Shown here one piece after another: positions 36,315 to 44,724 of a stretch of 64,000 bases of DNA (position 1 is its first letter; each line of letters opens with the position of its first letter). The stretch spans positions 933,501 to 997,500 of the forward strand of contig NZ_CP036170.1 in assembly GCF_004295125.1 (NCBI RefSeq). Direction: 5' to 3'. Position numbers and translations under genes: made by a program. The stretch comes from [Clostridium] scindens ATCC 35704 (lineage in GTDB: Bacteria > Bacillota > Clostridia > Lachnospirales > Lachnospiraceae). A model generated the notes under the pieces. It was not told the DNA's origin and did not search any database. It was given only the letters and a program-made list of their open reading frames with translations.

Positions 36315-37810
36315 TTATAACCGCCCTTTTATATAGCGTTTTCCGTAGTCTTCTACCTTCATTGCCTTGCCTGCAAGAAATCCCTGGCCTATATCACAGT
36401 TCAGCCTGCAAAGGAACTTGCGCTGCTCCTGCGTCTCAACGCCCTCGCACACAACCTTCATATCCATATTATGGGCCATCTCTATCACTTTTTCAAAAAT
36501 AACCCTCGTCCGCCGGTTATCCGATTCCAGAAGACTTTTGTCAATCTTCAGGATATCCCCCGACACGACGCTCAACATATTCAAAGATGCATACCCCGTT
36601 CCAAAATCATCAATCGCAAGTTTGAATCCTTTCCTGTGCAGTTCCCGCGCCAGTTTCATGATCCGGTTCCCTTCCTCGATAAATGCCGATTCCGTAAGTT
36701 CAAAGGTGAGATACTCATGGGGTATCTCATATCGGTCCACAATACTGCAGAAGTCTTCAAAGAAACTGTCCTGTTCTATATCTGCCCTGGACTGGTTTAC
36801 GCTGACCGGCTTTAACTGCTTTCCCTCTTTCATCCATTTATTCATATATCTGCACACAAGTTCCAGCATATACAGGTCAAATCTATATATCAGGTTATAA
36901 TCCTCAAAAAGGGATACAAATTCATTGGGCATAATCACCAAGCCATTGGATAGTTCCCAGCGGCACAAAGCCTCTCCCCCCACAATATTTTCCGTCTTCA
37001 TATCAAACTGCGGCTGAATATAAAGTTTGAATTCCTTCTTCTCTATGGCTGATGAAGCCCATTCCAGGATCTGGCTGTTGTTATAATGCTGCTGCAGCAT
37101 CCATTCGCTGTAATATGCATAACGGTCCTCCTTCACATATTTTTGAATGCTCTGCATTGCCATCAGCGCCTTATCAAGCATCCCCTTGACCGTTTCTGAC
37201 CTGGTATCTGTCGGTATGTAGATGCCCGCATTCAGCCACACCTCTAACTCAATCTCCTTAATCCATCCGTCTTTCGTCAGTTCCCTGCGGATCTCCTCCA
37301 TCCTGCGGCGCATGCTGTTCTCTCCCTCGTAAACCAGCAGAATGGAAAAGATGTCTTTCTCTATACGTCCACATACTTCCCTTCTGCCGCACGCCTCTTC
37401 CAGGTTTCTCGCTATCGTTTTTAATAGCCGGTCCCCGGTAGAAAAGCCATAGGTCCGATTGATAAACCGAAAATCTCTGATACCGAATTTTATCACGGCA
37501 AATTTCTGATCGGGATAACATTTAAATATATATTGCGCCTGCTCCACAAAGCCTTCCATATTATTAATTCTTGTCATGGAATCAGTCCGGGCTTCCTTCT
37601 TTATTACGTCATTAATCTTATTATATGTATTTCTGGCCACCTCAGCGTTAAAGGCAGCAAGCCCTGCCAGCCTGTCATCCGGAGTTGATTGATGAATATG
37701 TACGGCCTTCCAGTCCCCATCCTGCCTTTTCCATACAATGGATATCCGTGTATCTATTTCGGTCATGTACAATTCTTTCTTCGGCGTCCTGACCTTCAAG
37801 ATCGCAAGCG
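36315..37810 (-). pseudogene. C-terminal part of a split SnoaL-GGDEF-EAL protein (EAL phosphodiesterase)
   Basis: An open frame runs from the IS21 border at 37810 to the stop at 36315; it could be read from TTG 37799 or ATG 37764. It carries the last third of a SnoaL-like domain (ISIVWKRQDGDWKAVHIHQS), a GGDEF domain whose signature is RIEKDIFSILL (no GGDEF, so inactive as a cyclase), and a complete EAL domain (GGEALCRW, VNQSRAD, FELTESAF, IDDFGTGYASL, LKIDKSLL, VCEGVET, IGQGFLAG). All catalytic residues of c-di-GMP phosphodiesterases appear present. Its N-terminus lies beyond the IS21 element at 40732-40999. The fragment may still give a truncated EAL enzyme if translated from the internal start. 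Confidence 0.88.
37802..37810. repeat. Target-site duplication, left copy (9 bp)
   Basis: TCGCAAGCG directly abuts the TGTTTATTG end of the IS21-family element. The same nine bases recur at 40732-40740. Confidence 0.88.
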
Positions 37811-37852
37811 TGTTTATTGTAAAATAGAATTACCGAAAGTTGCAAACGGGAA

Positions 37853-37894
37853 TTGGAGAATGTTGCATCTCCAAATTGGAGAAAGTTGCAAGGC
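37853..37894. repeat. IS21 internal terminal repeat, left
   Basis: 42 bp identical to the reverse complement of 40648-40689. It includes TTGGAGAATGTTGCATCTCC followed by a second TTGGAGAAAGTTGCA unit. It is probably the IstA binding array. Confidence 0.88.
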
Positions 37895-38046
37895 ATTCGC
37901 TAGAAGCGCTCAGGAACGGTGTAGCGCTTGAGTGGCAGCCACCAAGTATGAGCATTCCCATGAAAAGATCCATTGCAGGTATATCCAAAAACCATTAACC
38001 TTATCTTTATTGTAGTCCAAACAATAAAGACAAGGAGGAAAGGAGA

Positions 38047-39591
38047 ATGTCAACTACAATGGATCAGATACATCATATCAGAGATATGTTCTACCGGCAA
38101 GATAAGAACATTTCTGAAATCGCATCTGAGACCGGCCTTAACTGGAAAACGGTCAAAAAATATGTGGATATGGAGGACTTTAACAATCCATCTCCCAAAC
38201 CTGCATCATCAGAGGTTCACGAATCCAAGCTTGACCCATTCAAACCTTTGATTGATGAATGGCTGCAGGCAGACAAGCTTGCACCAAGAAAGCAACGGCA
38301 TACAGCCAAAAGAGTATTTAAACGCCTCAAGGATGAAGCAGATGGTTTCGGCTGCAGTTATCGGCTTGTTGCCTTATACGTCAAACAGAAGAAAGAGGAA
38401 CTACGGCTAAAAAGAACCGATGGCTATATCCCTCTTAATCATCATCCCGGCGAAGCCCAGTCAGACTTTGGAACAGCCGATTTTTATGAAAATGACAGGC
38501 TTCATCACGAGGCTAAGTACCTTGTGCTCAGTTTTCCCTACAGTAACGGAGGTTTCCTCCAGCTTAATTATGGCGAAAACATGGAATGTCTTCTGGAAGG
38601 ACTGGTTGCCATATTTGAGCACATCGGTGGTGTTCCCACGGAAATCTGGTTTGACAATACCAGAACCATTGTTACCGAAATCATCAAAGGTGGCGGGCGT
38701 AATGTAACAGAGCGGTTTCAACGCTTTTGTGAACACTACCGCATTAAGCCGGTTTTTATGAATCCTGAATCCGGATGGGAAAAAGGAAACGTGGAAAACA
38801 AGGTTGGCTACCTGCGCCGCAACGAACTTGTACCGGTACCCCGCTTTGATGATCTTGTGAAAGAAAACAAGCATCTTCTGGATCGTTGTGAAATCGATAT
38901 GCAGCGTGAGCACTATGATGACGATGATGACCGCTTTATCAGTAAACTGTTTGAAGAAGATAAGGCTCGTTTACTGCCGCTTCCTTCCGTTCCGTTTGAT
39001 ACGGCACTTTACACAACGGCAACAACGGATAAATATGGAAAGTTTACTCTTGACGCAGGAAAGCACCGTTATTCTGCTTCACCGGCTTTCTGTGAGTCCA
39101 TTGTAAATCTCAAGATTACATCCTCTGATGTGATTGTCATGGACAAAGATATGCACGAAGTGGTGCGTCATAAGCGCCTTTACGGCAATGAACATGAAAG
39201 AATGGACTGGCTGCCATACCTTACATATATCGCCAGGAAACCCCGTTCTCTTCGAAACAGCGGCATATATGACATGATGCCACAAACCATGCAGATATAC
39301 ATGGATAACTGCGAAAGCAAGGAACGCGGACGTGTCCTGAAGGTGCTTGCAGAACTTACGGAAAGAACCGGGTTTGCTAGTGCTGTCAGAACAGTTGACG
39401 AAGCAGTCCGGCTGAATGCCACAGATCCGGACAGTCTGCAGAGCCTTTACAGGCGAACCTATGCAGATGTACCGCTTCTGCCTCCGCTTGAAAACAAAGT
39501 TTTACTGCCACAGCAGAAGGTCATTCCGTTCAGAAATGATCTGAAAATGCTGGATGCCGCCCTTAAGAAGGGAGGTGTCTCAAATGGCTGA
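38047..39591 (+). CDS. istA: IS21 transposase IstA
   Basis: 514 residues. An N-terminal helix-turn-helix (KNISEIASETGLNWKTVKKY) is followed by the DDE integrase core: first Asp in QSDFGTADFYEN, second in EIWFDNTRTIV, Glu in GWEKGNVENKVGYLRR. A C-terminal beta domain has KHRYSASPAF. RBS GGAGGAAAGGAGA. The end overlaps istB by eight bases (ATGGCTGA). Confidence 0.95.
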   Translation: MSTTMDQIHHIRDMFYRQDKNISEIASETGLNWKTVKKYVDMEDFNNPSPKPASSEVHESKLDPFKPLIDEWLQADKLAPRKQRHTAKRVFKRLKDEADGFGCSYRLVALYVKQKKEELRLKRTDGYIPLNHHPGEAQSDFGTADFYENDRLHHEAKYLVLSFPYSNGGFLQLNYGENMECLLEGLVAIFEHIGGVPTEIWFDNTRTIVTEIIKGGGRNVTERFQRFCEHYRIKPVFMNPESGWEKGNVENKVGYLRRNELVPVPRFDDLVKENKHLLDRCEIDMQREHYDDDDDRFISKLFEEDKARLLPLPSVPFDTALYTTATTDKYGKFTLDAGKHRYSASPAFCESIVNLKITSSDVIVMDKDMHEVVRHKRLYGNEHERMDWLPYLTYIARKPRSLRNSGIYDMMPQTMQIYMDNCESKERGRVLKVLAELTERTGFASAVRTVDEAVRLNATDPDSLQSLYRRTYADVPLLPPLENKVLLPQQKVIPFRNDLKMLDAALKKGGVSNG

Positions 39592-40357
39592 TATAGAAAA
39601 ATCCATTGCAGCATGCTGCAAACAGCTCAAGCTGTCCACGAACTTTGCAGGGCAGGCTTTCGAGCAGAAAGGAGACACACCGCAGGAATACCTTTTAAAC
39701 CTCCTGACAAACGAAATTGAATACCGTACAGCAAAAAGGAAGAGCAAGTTCCTCAATACCGCCGGCTTCCCACGTAGATACCGCGTGGAGGAATTCAGGG
39801 CAGATGAGATAGATTTCCCGGAAGACGTCAGCTTCCAAAGCCTGTTAGACCTGGAGTTTTATCATACAGGAAAAAATGTCATCATGTATGGAGGAACAGG
39901 AACCGGTAAAACAATGCTTTCCATTCTGATTGGAATGTCTGCATGTAATCAGGAAATTCCGGTAAGATTCTACCGCACTGCCGGACTTATCAATCTCTTT
40001 TCCGAGAGTCAGAGCAGCGGAAAGCTTACTGCACTGAAAAAGAAGCTTAACAGTGCCCGGATACTGATTCTGGATGAATTCGGATATGTTCCGTATGACC
40101 GCACCGGTTCACAGCTTCTGTTTGATTATCTTTCTGAGATACACGAGCAGAAATCGGTGATTTTAAACACGAATCTTGAATTCTCACAGTGGGTGAACGT
40201 TCTTTATGACCAACGGATGACAACAGCACTGATTGGCAGGCTCACCCACCATGTGGAACTGATTCTGTTCCCGGGGATCAATAATCGGTTACGTGAATCA
40301 AGCATCAATGCAACTCTTTCAAGAATCAGCAGTCAGGAGGCAGGTAACAATGGCTAA
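39584..40357 (+). CDS. istB: IS21 helper ATPase IstB
   Basis: 257 residues from ATG 39584 (GGGAGGTG upstream). It is a DnaC-like AAA+ ATPase with Walker A MYGGTGTGKTMLS, Walker B ARILILDEFGYVPYD and an arginine-containing sensor near ALIGRLTHH. It recruits target DNA and activates IstA. Both ends overlap neighbouring genes through the same ATGGCT(G/A)A arrangement. Confidence 0.95.
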   Translation: MADIEKSIAACCKQLKLSTNFAGQAFEQKGDTPQEYLLNLLTNEIEYRTAKRKSKFLNTAGFPRRYRVEEFRADEIDFPEDVSFQSLLDLEFYHTGKNVIMYGGTGTGKTMLSILIGMSACNQEIPVRFYRTAGLINLFSESQSSGKLTALKKKLNSARILILDEFGYVPYDRTGSQLLFDYLSEIHEQKSVILNTNLEFSQWVNVLYDQRMTTALIGRLTHHVELILFPGINNRLRESSINATLSRISSQEAGNNG

Positions 40358-40592
40358 AAATAAAAAAGTTATCAAAGAACAGAAAAAATATCAAAATCTT
40401 CAGGAACGCTATGAGGAGATGAATGATTATCTTCTTGATCTCATAGAAGATCACCGATGCGCAGAAGAAGATCTGAGATATCTAAATGATTTTATCCATT
40501 ATAAAGAGCTGGATGAGGAGTTCCGCTATTTCAGGGAACATGCACATGAAGATGAAAACTCGGAACTTCCGTTTCCATATCTCACGCTATAA
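40350..40592 (+). CDS. Third IS21 gene, small helical protein
   Basis: 80 residues from ATG 40350, with AGGAGG nine bases upstream. It overlaps the istB stop by eight bases (ATGGCTAA), exactly as istB overlaps istA. The product is charged and helical: KNKKVIKEQKKYQNLQERYE, then an acidic middle with YHYKEL-like aromatic residues, ending ELPFPYLTL. No HTH or enzyme motif is visible. Classical IS21 has only two genes, so this is an accessory cistron. Confidence 0.75.
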   Translation: MAKNKKVIKEQKKYQNLQERYEEMNDYLLDLIEDHRCAEEDLRYLNDFIHYKELDEEFRYFREHAHEDENSELPFPYLTL

Positions 40593-40647
40593 CAACTAAA
40601 TATGGTCTGCAATGGCTATGTAGCTGGCAGAATAGCTGCCAGCCGAG

Positions 40648-40689
40648 GCCTTGCAACTTTCTCCAATTTGGAGATGCAACATTCTCCAA
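40648..40689. repeat. IS21 internal terminal repeat, right
   Basis: Inverted copy of 37853-37894, 42 of 42 bases. A further degenerate TTGGAGAAAAATGCA unit lies between it and the tip. Confidence 0.88.
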
Positions 40690-40731
40690 AAATATTTTGC
40701 ATTTTTCTCCAAAAAGTGCTTGCAAAAAACA

Positions 40732-40740
40732 TCGCAAGCG
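40732..40740. repeat. Target-site duplication, right copy (9 bp)
   Basis: TCGCAAGCG directly after the CAAAAAACA tip, matching 37802-37810. Confidence 0.88.
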
Positions 40741-40999
40741 TTACTCCTACTCGTTCTGATACTTCTATTCCATAGTGCCATTCCTGCAATATTTCATATA
40801 TCCCGTCAGTCACTTTCATCTCCATTTCCATGACTTTAAGGACCTCATCTTTTGTCAGGCATATTCTGTCCTTGCTGATGCCAATCCAGGTAACGTCATC
40901 TGCCAGGTACTCCGCCATCTGATGGTAATCGTGCTTTCTAAAATACAGATCAGCCAGTCTTGCTGCCCTATTTTCTAACTCTTCCCCTTCGTGATTCAT
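40732..40999 (-). pseudogene. N-terminal part of the split SnoaL-GGDEF-EAL protein
   Basis: From ATG 40999 (AGGAGG seven bases upstream) the frame encodes a SnoaL-like start (RAARLADLYFRKHDYHQMAE, YLADDVTWIG) and reaches the IS21 border after VGVTLA. Without the element and one target copy, ACG CTT GCG A joins TC TTG AAG to read VTLAILKVRTPKK in frame with 36315-37810. As the sequence stands, translation would run about 38 codons into the element before a stop. Confidence 0.88.
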
Positions 41000-41062
41000 G
41001 CGTATACCTCCTGACGCCGCATCCCCATGCCTATCCTTAAGTCATGCTGGCTGCTCATCTCC

Positions 41063-41091
41063 ATTATGTCCGAAATCCATTGCTTTTTCAA
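41063..41091 (-). promoter_or_regulatory. Promoter of the split SnoaL-GGDEF-EAL gene
   Basis: Minus-strand TTGAAA (41086-41091), 17-nt spacer and CATAAT (41063-41068), about 60 bp before the start at 40999. Confidence 0.7.
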
Positions 41092-41116
41092 TGGAAACAT
41101 CATATATTATCAAAAA

Positions 41117-41154
41117 AATAGCCATCACAATCTTTCATGATTATAATGGCTATT
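41117..41154. terminator. Bidirectional terminator at the end of the AT-rich unit
   Basis: 9-bp stem (41117-41125 with 41146-41154, AATAGCCAT/ATGGCTATT), preceded by a run of A. On the minus strand the hairpin is therefore followed by TTTTTTT-rich sequence, which fits termination of a leftward transcript. Confidence 0.8.
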
Positions 41155-41892
41155 TCTTATTTAATTTTATCATATTCTTTTATTCTAATCGGAGGGTCTG
41201 CTTTGATTCTATCGTTCCCTTATGCCTTTCTCCTTTTAATCAATTAATAACTCAAAGTCTTAGATCATTATATCTCAGCATCTACTATAAATATTTATAA
41301 TAATAACTGCTATATTAACCTTTGATATCATTATTTATATCCCTCTGGTTACTATATAATCCAGCCTGTGATGGTTATTAATATCTATAACCGTTTCAAT
41401 TATAGCCAGTATCCTTATCATTTGTCTATAATTGTATTAAGTTATTCCTTCTATAACCCTGGCTTACATAGTTATATAATTCTGATATATTAGGTAATGT
41501 TTCTTCACACATCTTCTAATATCTTTGAACTATTATGTGGTATTATTTTCAATATGTCTGCAAATATGAATCTTATATTCTTTCCGGTTTGTCTTCTCCG
41601 ACTTCACTTTCATTCAATTATCTACCGGTTAATATCCTCTATGGTTAAGGCTTATTCTACGGGAACTTTTATTTGCCATACCACTAACATATTGAGATAT
41701 TGATTCTGTTAAATTGTCCAATGGATTAAGCCTCCTTTAATCTAATATTTCCAAATGCAATTACATCTCACCGACATATGAAATATAATTTCTCAAATCC
41801 TTTAAAAAACATCTCCATACATTATTGATAATATATGCGACATCTTTCCAATTCCCTTTCTCGTCAGGAACTTTTTGGATCTCCCTTGGATT
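41117..41892 (-). ncRNA. Candidate long RNA or decayed transcription unit, about 775 nt
   Basis: The 41155-41892 interval is AT-rich and holds no normal gene on either strand, yet on the minus strand it is bracketed by a near-consensus promoter and a good terminator. Read leftward it is purine-rich. It contains only micro-frames: an unstarted 47-codon frame near its 5' end (KVNPREIQKVPDEKGNW...), a 30-codon TTG frame after AAAGGAGG at about 41731-41738 (MDNLTESISQYVSG...), and several of 18-28 codons. Small hairpins such as GGTTAT/ATAACC near 41372-41392 are present. It could be a large structured RNA, a cluster of very small peptides, or a decayed foreign gene. I cannot assign a known class. 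Confidence 0.35.
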
Positions 41893-41898
41893 GACTTT

Positions 41899-41960
41899 AT
41901 AATATCACCGCGCTCCATATTTGTCAACACTATTTTTAATTTTTTATTATTTTAATTTAT
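41899..41960 (-). promoter_or_regulatory. Strong promoter with UP-like A/T tract
   Basis: Minus-strand TTGACA (41922-41927), 17-nt spacer and TATTAT (41899-41904). The roughly 30 bases upstream of the -35 are almost pure A/T with A-tracts, like an UP element. Predicted start near 41892. Confidence 0.75.
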
Positions 41961-42035
41961 AACTCAAAATTATTATATAAATTATCTGTTTTTTCAAAAA
42001 TAATCATTAAATTCATGCAATAATGTCGCTTCCAA

Positions 42036-42066
42036 TTGTTAACCTTGTATATTTAACAGTTGACAT
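42036..42066 (+). promoter_or_regulatory. BirA-like biotin operator
   Basis: Half sites TTGTTAACC (42036-42044) and AGTTGACAT (42058-42066) form an imperfect palindrome spaced by 13 bases, like the BirA boxes before Firmicute biotin genes. The right half overlaps the bioY -35. Confidence 0.7.
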
Positions 42067-42088
42067 ATTGGCTTCTTTCTTTTATACT
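42060..42088 (+). promoter_or_regulatory. Promoter of bioY
   Basis: TTGACA (42060-42065), 17-nt spacer and TATACT (42083-42088). Confidence 0.85.
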
Positions 42089-42143
42089 TCATCTATAGCA
42101 ATGCAGGATAATTGCGCGCATGTCCTGCCTCATCTTTTAGAAA

Positions 42144-42180
42144 GGAGTCCGTACTATCTTCTGTACGGTAAGATATTATG
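42144..42180 (+). promoter_or_regulatory. bioY ribosome-binding site separated from the start by a hairpin
   Basis: GGAG (42144-42147) is 30 bases from the ATG at 42178. Between them CCGTAC (42149-42154) and GTACGG (42163-42168) form a 6-bp hairpin. Folding would bring the RBS to about 10 bases from the start. A TAA in frame just upstream excludes an earlier start. Confidence 0.6.
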
Positions 42181-42747
42181 AATAACATTAATACTACAAA
42201 CGCAGCTGGCAAGCCCTCTCCACGCAGACTGGTACTGATCGCAATGATGACCGCCATCACCTGCATCCTCGCCCCATTATCCATACCAATCCCCGTAAGC
42301 CCTGTACCAATCAGCCTTACCAATCTGGTATTGCTGATAAGCGTATATATCCTAGGCTGGAAGGATGCCAGCATCAGCTTCATCATCTATCTCCTTCTTG
42401 GCCTGGCCGGGCTTCCTGTATTTTCCGGGTTTTCCGGCGGATTGGGAAAGATCGCCGGTCCCACCGGCGGATACCTGGCGGGCTTTATCTTCATGACTGT
42501 GATTGCCGGCCTGGCCGTGGATATCTTTTCCGGCAGGCGTCTTCCCGCAGTCATCGGTATGGCGCTGGGCACTGCCGTGGCCTATGCGTTTGGCACTGCT
42601 TGGCTTGCCATCCAGATGGATCTTACATTTATCTCCGCACTCTCTATCGGCGTACTCCCCTATCTGGCCGGAGATACGCTAAAGATCATATTGGCCGTAA
42701 TTGCCGGTCCCATGCTTCAGAAAAGGCTGCGCCCCTTAAATCTCTAA
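42178..42747 (+). CDS. bioY: Biotin transporter BioY (ECF S-component)
   Basis: 189 residues with six membrane helices. The family signature is clear: PLSIPIPVSPVPISLTNLVL, LGLAGLPVFSGFSGGLGKI and GPTGGYLAGFI. BioY binds biotin and works alone or with the EcfAAT energy module, none of which is in the window. A BirA-like site in the promoter is consistent with repression by biotin. Confidence 0.96.
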   Translation: MNNINTTNAAGKPSPRRLVLIAMMTAITCILAPLSIPIPVSPVPISLTNLVLLISVYILGWKDASISFIIYLLLGLAGLPVFSGFSGGLGKIAGPTGGYLAGFIFMTVIAGLAVDIFSGRRLPAVIGMALGTAVAYAFGTAWLAIQMDLTFISALSIGVLPYLAGDTLKIILAVIAGPMLQKRLRPLNL

Positions 42748-42762
42748 GGGGGGCAGCCTTTC
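42721..42762. terminator. Bidirectional terminator between bioY and the beta-propeller gene
   Basis: Stem GGCTGC (42725-42730) with GCAGCC (42753-42758), extended by CCCTTA/TAAGGG. It is flanked by AAAA on the left and TTTCTTCTT on the right and overlaps the bioY stop. Confidence 0.85.
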
Positions 42763-42765
42763 TTC

Positions 42766-44706
42766 TTACAGAATAATGTCTCCGATCTTCTTATAATCCT
42801 CCAGGCTATATGCCTCTATGATATTGCCCTGCACCACATACAGTACCTCCTTAATATACACGCCTCTGGCGCCCTGCACTCCATTTCCGTTAATCTCCTC
42901 ATCCATATTGCAGACAAATCCGCTGTTGTCGTCATAAGAAAACAGATAATAGTGCCGGCCTCCCTGAGTGTATCCGGCAAATCCGATCAGATTGCGTTCC
43001 TGGTCAACCAGCGCCGCCTTATAATCGTATGATACATCCGTGCTATATACATTTTCCAGCACGTAGGTGTCTGCCTCTTTTACATCCGCTTTATTGGAAA
43101 TGTCGAACATCGTCAATTTGATTCCATCCGTTGACTGAGCCTTTTCATCCACGTCCATTCCAATCCCAAGCAGCCTGTCTTCGCCATAGAAATGAAGATA
43201 CTCTGAAAAACCGGGAATCTTCAATGCCCCAAGAATCTTAGGATTCTTCGGATCGGACAAGTCCACGCTAAAGAGCGGATCCATCTGCCTGAATGTCACG
43301 ATATATCCTGTATCTCCCATGAATCTGGCGGAATATACCTGCTCATCTTCAGCCAAACCTTCAATGGAGCCTATGACTTCCAGGTTCTTATCCAGCACAT
43401 AGACGCTGTTATCATCACCTTTTGTCGTGACCACGCGCAGATTTCCTTCGTATTCATCGATACAGAAGGAATCCTTCAGATAGCCGTCAAACTTGCCCTG
43501 GGCGATCGCCTTTAGTTCTCCGTTTTTGTAGGCTACTTTACGGACCGTCGTAGTATCTCCCTTCGGATATCCCCACTGCGTCTCGTAGAAATAGATATTC
43601 TCATTGCTGACATATGCCTGGCCGCCATTGGAGAATATGGCCTTACTGTCCTTGGTTTCTTTCGGATGATCGAGATCAACAGATGTAATCACTTCATACA
43701 TATTTGCCTGCAATACCGGAGGCAGAAAGATGTCGTCTTTCGCTAAAACTTCTCCATTAACCATTGGGACAAATGTCCCAGGCTCGCTCTTTCTCAGTTC
43801 CTGGCCCGTATAGAATTCGCTGAACAAGTACAAGTATCCGTTCGCCATTCTTGAGGAACTATAGTTCCCACTCTGGGTCACCCGTCCCTCCTCCCGGGGT
43901 GATGAAGCGTCCCGGACATCATAGGTGACGGCTTCCACAGATTGCGTATTATAAAAGCCTCTGCCGGAAGGATAGTCCCCATCTTCCAAAACATCGAATT
44001 TGCTGCAGATCAATACCAGTTTTCCGGAATCCGGCTGCAGATAAATCTCCTGGATCTGGGATGCATCGTCAGCCTTAATAGAGCCGGCCTCTTCCATATC
44101 CTTGCCGTCTGCTTTTACGATCGACACTTCCTGCCTGCTGTCTTTCAGCACATACAGATATTTTCCATCCGTCTTAACCACATCGCCTTCGTCCACGCCT
44201 TCCTGCCTGACATTGGTCCGGGAGTATTCGGCGCTTTCTTCATGGGCCACGCCCGCATCCGATGACTTAGTTCCGGCATTCGGCGCTGATGACGCGTTTC
44301 CGGACGCGTTATCTGGCGCTGTGCTTTCCAAAGTCTTGGTTCCTGAATCCGATGTGACGAATTCCCTCGTCTTCATCTCCTTCTGGTATCTCTCAATATA
44401 CTCGTAGATCTCATCATAACTGTTCGCACTGGCAATCTGCTTGCTGTCGCTGATCTGACTGCTTCTAGAGCCTGACGGCTTGCTTTTATCAGGGGTCCCA
44501 TCCCTACTTCCCCATACGGCTCCCGCAATCACGACAGCCAGGCATGCCGCGGCCAGCGCTGTGACCTGGTATGGACGCAGCCGCTTTTTCTGCTTCTTTC
44601 CTTCCAGCATCTCCTTAACATGATCCGGGCTCAGACTGTCCGCAGCCTTTATCTCGTCTGCCCGGTCCTTGATTCTATCGATGATTTCCCGCTCTTTTCT
44701 ATCCAT
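42766..44706 (-). CDS. Membrane-anchored beta-propeller protein (COG4880-like)
   Basis: 646 residues. The N-terminal cytoplasmic region of about 45 residues (KEREIIDRIKDRADEIKAAD) is followed by one membrane helix (about 46-66) and a low-complexity Ser/Thr/Gly linker. The extracellular propeller (about 150-646) starts SRTNVRQEGVDEGDVVKTDGKYLYVL, the recognised opening of the family of secreted proteins with C-terminal propellers. It is cotranscribed with the ECF sigma factor 18 bp upstream, so the short cytoplasmic part may act as an anti-sigma domain (inference). Confidence 0.85.
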   Translation of the reverse strand: MDRKEREIIDRIKDRADEIKAADSLSPDHVKEMLEGKKQKKRLRPYQVTALAAACLAVVIAGAVWGSRDGTPDKSKPSGSRSSQISDSKQIASANSYDEIYEYIERYQKEMKTREFVTSDSGTKTLESTAPDNASGNASSAPNAGTKSSDAGVAHEESAEYSRTNVRQEGVDEGDVVKTDGKYLYVLKDSRQEVSIVKADGKDMEEAGSIKADDASQIQEIYLQPDSGKLVLICSKFDVLEDGDYPSGRGFYNTQSVEAVTYDVRDASSPREEGRVTQSGNYSSSRMANGYLYLFSEFYTGQELRKSEPGTFVPMVNGEVLAKDDIFLPPVLQANMYEVITSVDLDHPKETKDSKAIFSNGGQAYVSNENIYFYETQWGYPKGDTTTVRKVAYKNGELKAIAQGKFDGYLKDSFCIDEYEGNLRVVTTKGDDNSVYVLDKNLEVIGSIEGLAEDEQVYSARFMGDTGYIVTFRQMDPLFSVDLSDPKNPKILGALKIPGFSEYLHFYGEDRLLGIGMDVDEKAQSTDGIKLTMFDISNKADVKEADTYVLENVYSTDVSYDYKAALVDQERNLIGFAGYTQGGRHYYLFSYDDNSGFVCNMDEEINGNGVQGARGVYIKEVLYVVQGNIIEAYSLEDYKKIGDIIL

Positions 44707-44724
44707 ACAACCGCCTCCTTCGAC

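Larger units (their letters stand above)
37811..40731 (+). mobile_element. IS21-family insertion sequence, 2921 bp
   Basis: The ends are TGTTTATTG at 37811 and CAAAAAACA at 40723-40731, an 8-of-9 inverted repeat with the TG...CA termini usual for IS21. The element holds istA, istB and a third small gene, and is flanked by TCGCAAGCG on both sides. Inside each end lies a 42-bp inverted copy (37853-37894 and 40648-40689) made of GGAGAATGTTGCA-type units, which matches the multiple transposase-binding repeats known at IS21 ends. All frames are intact. Confidence 0.93.

Noticed and set aside
41497-41703. A 68-codon plus-strand frame inside the AT-rich interval
   Set aside because: No RBS, no recognisable domain, and all promoter and terminator signals here point the other way.
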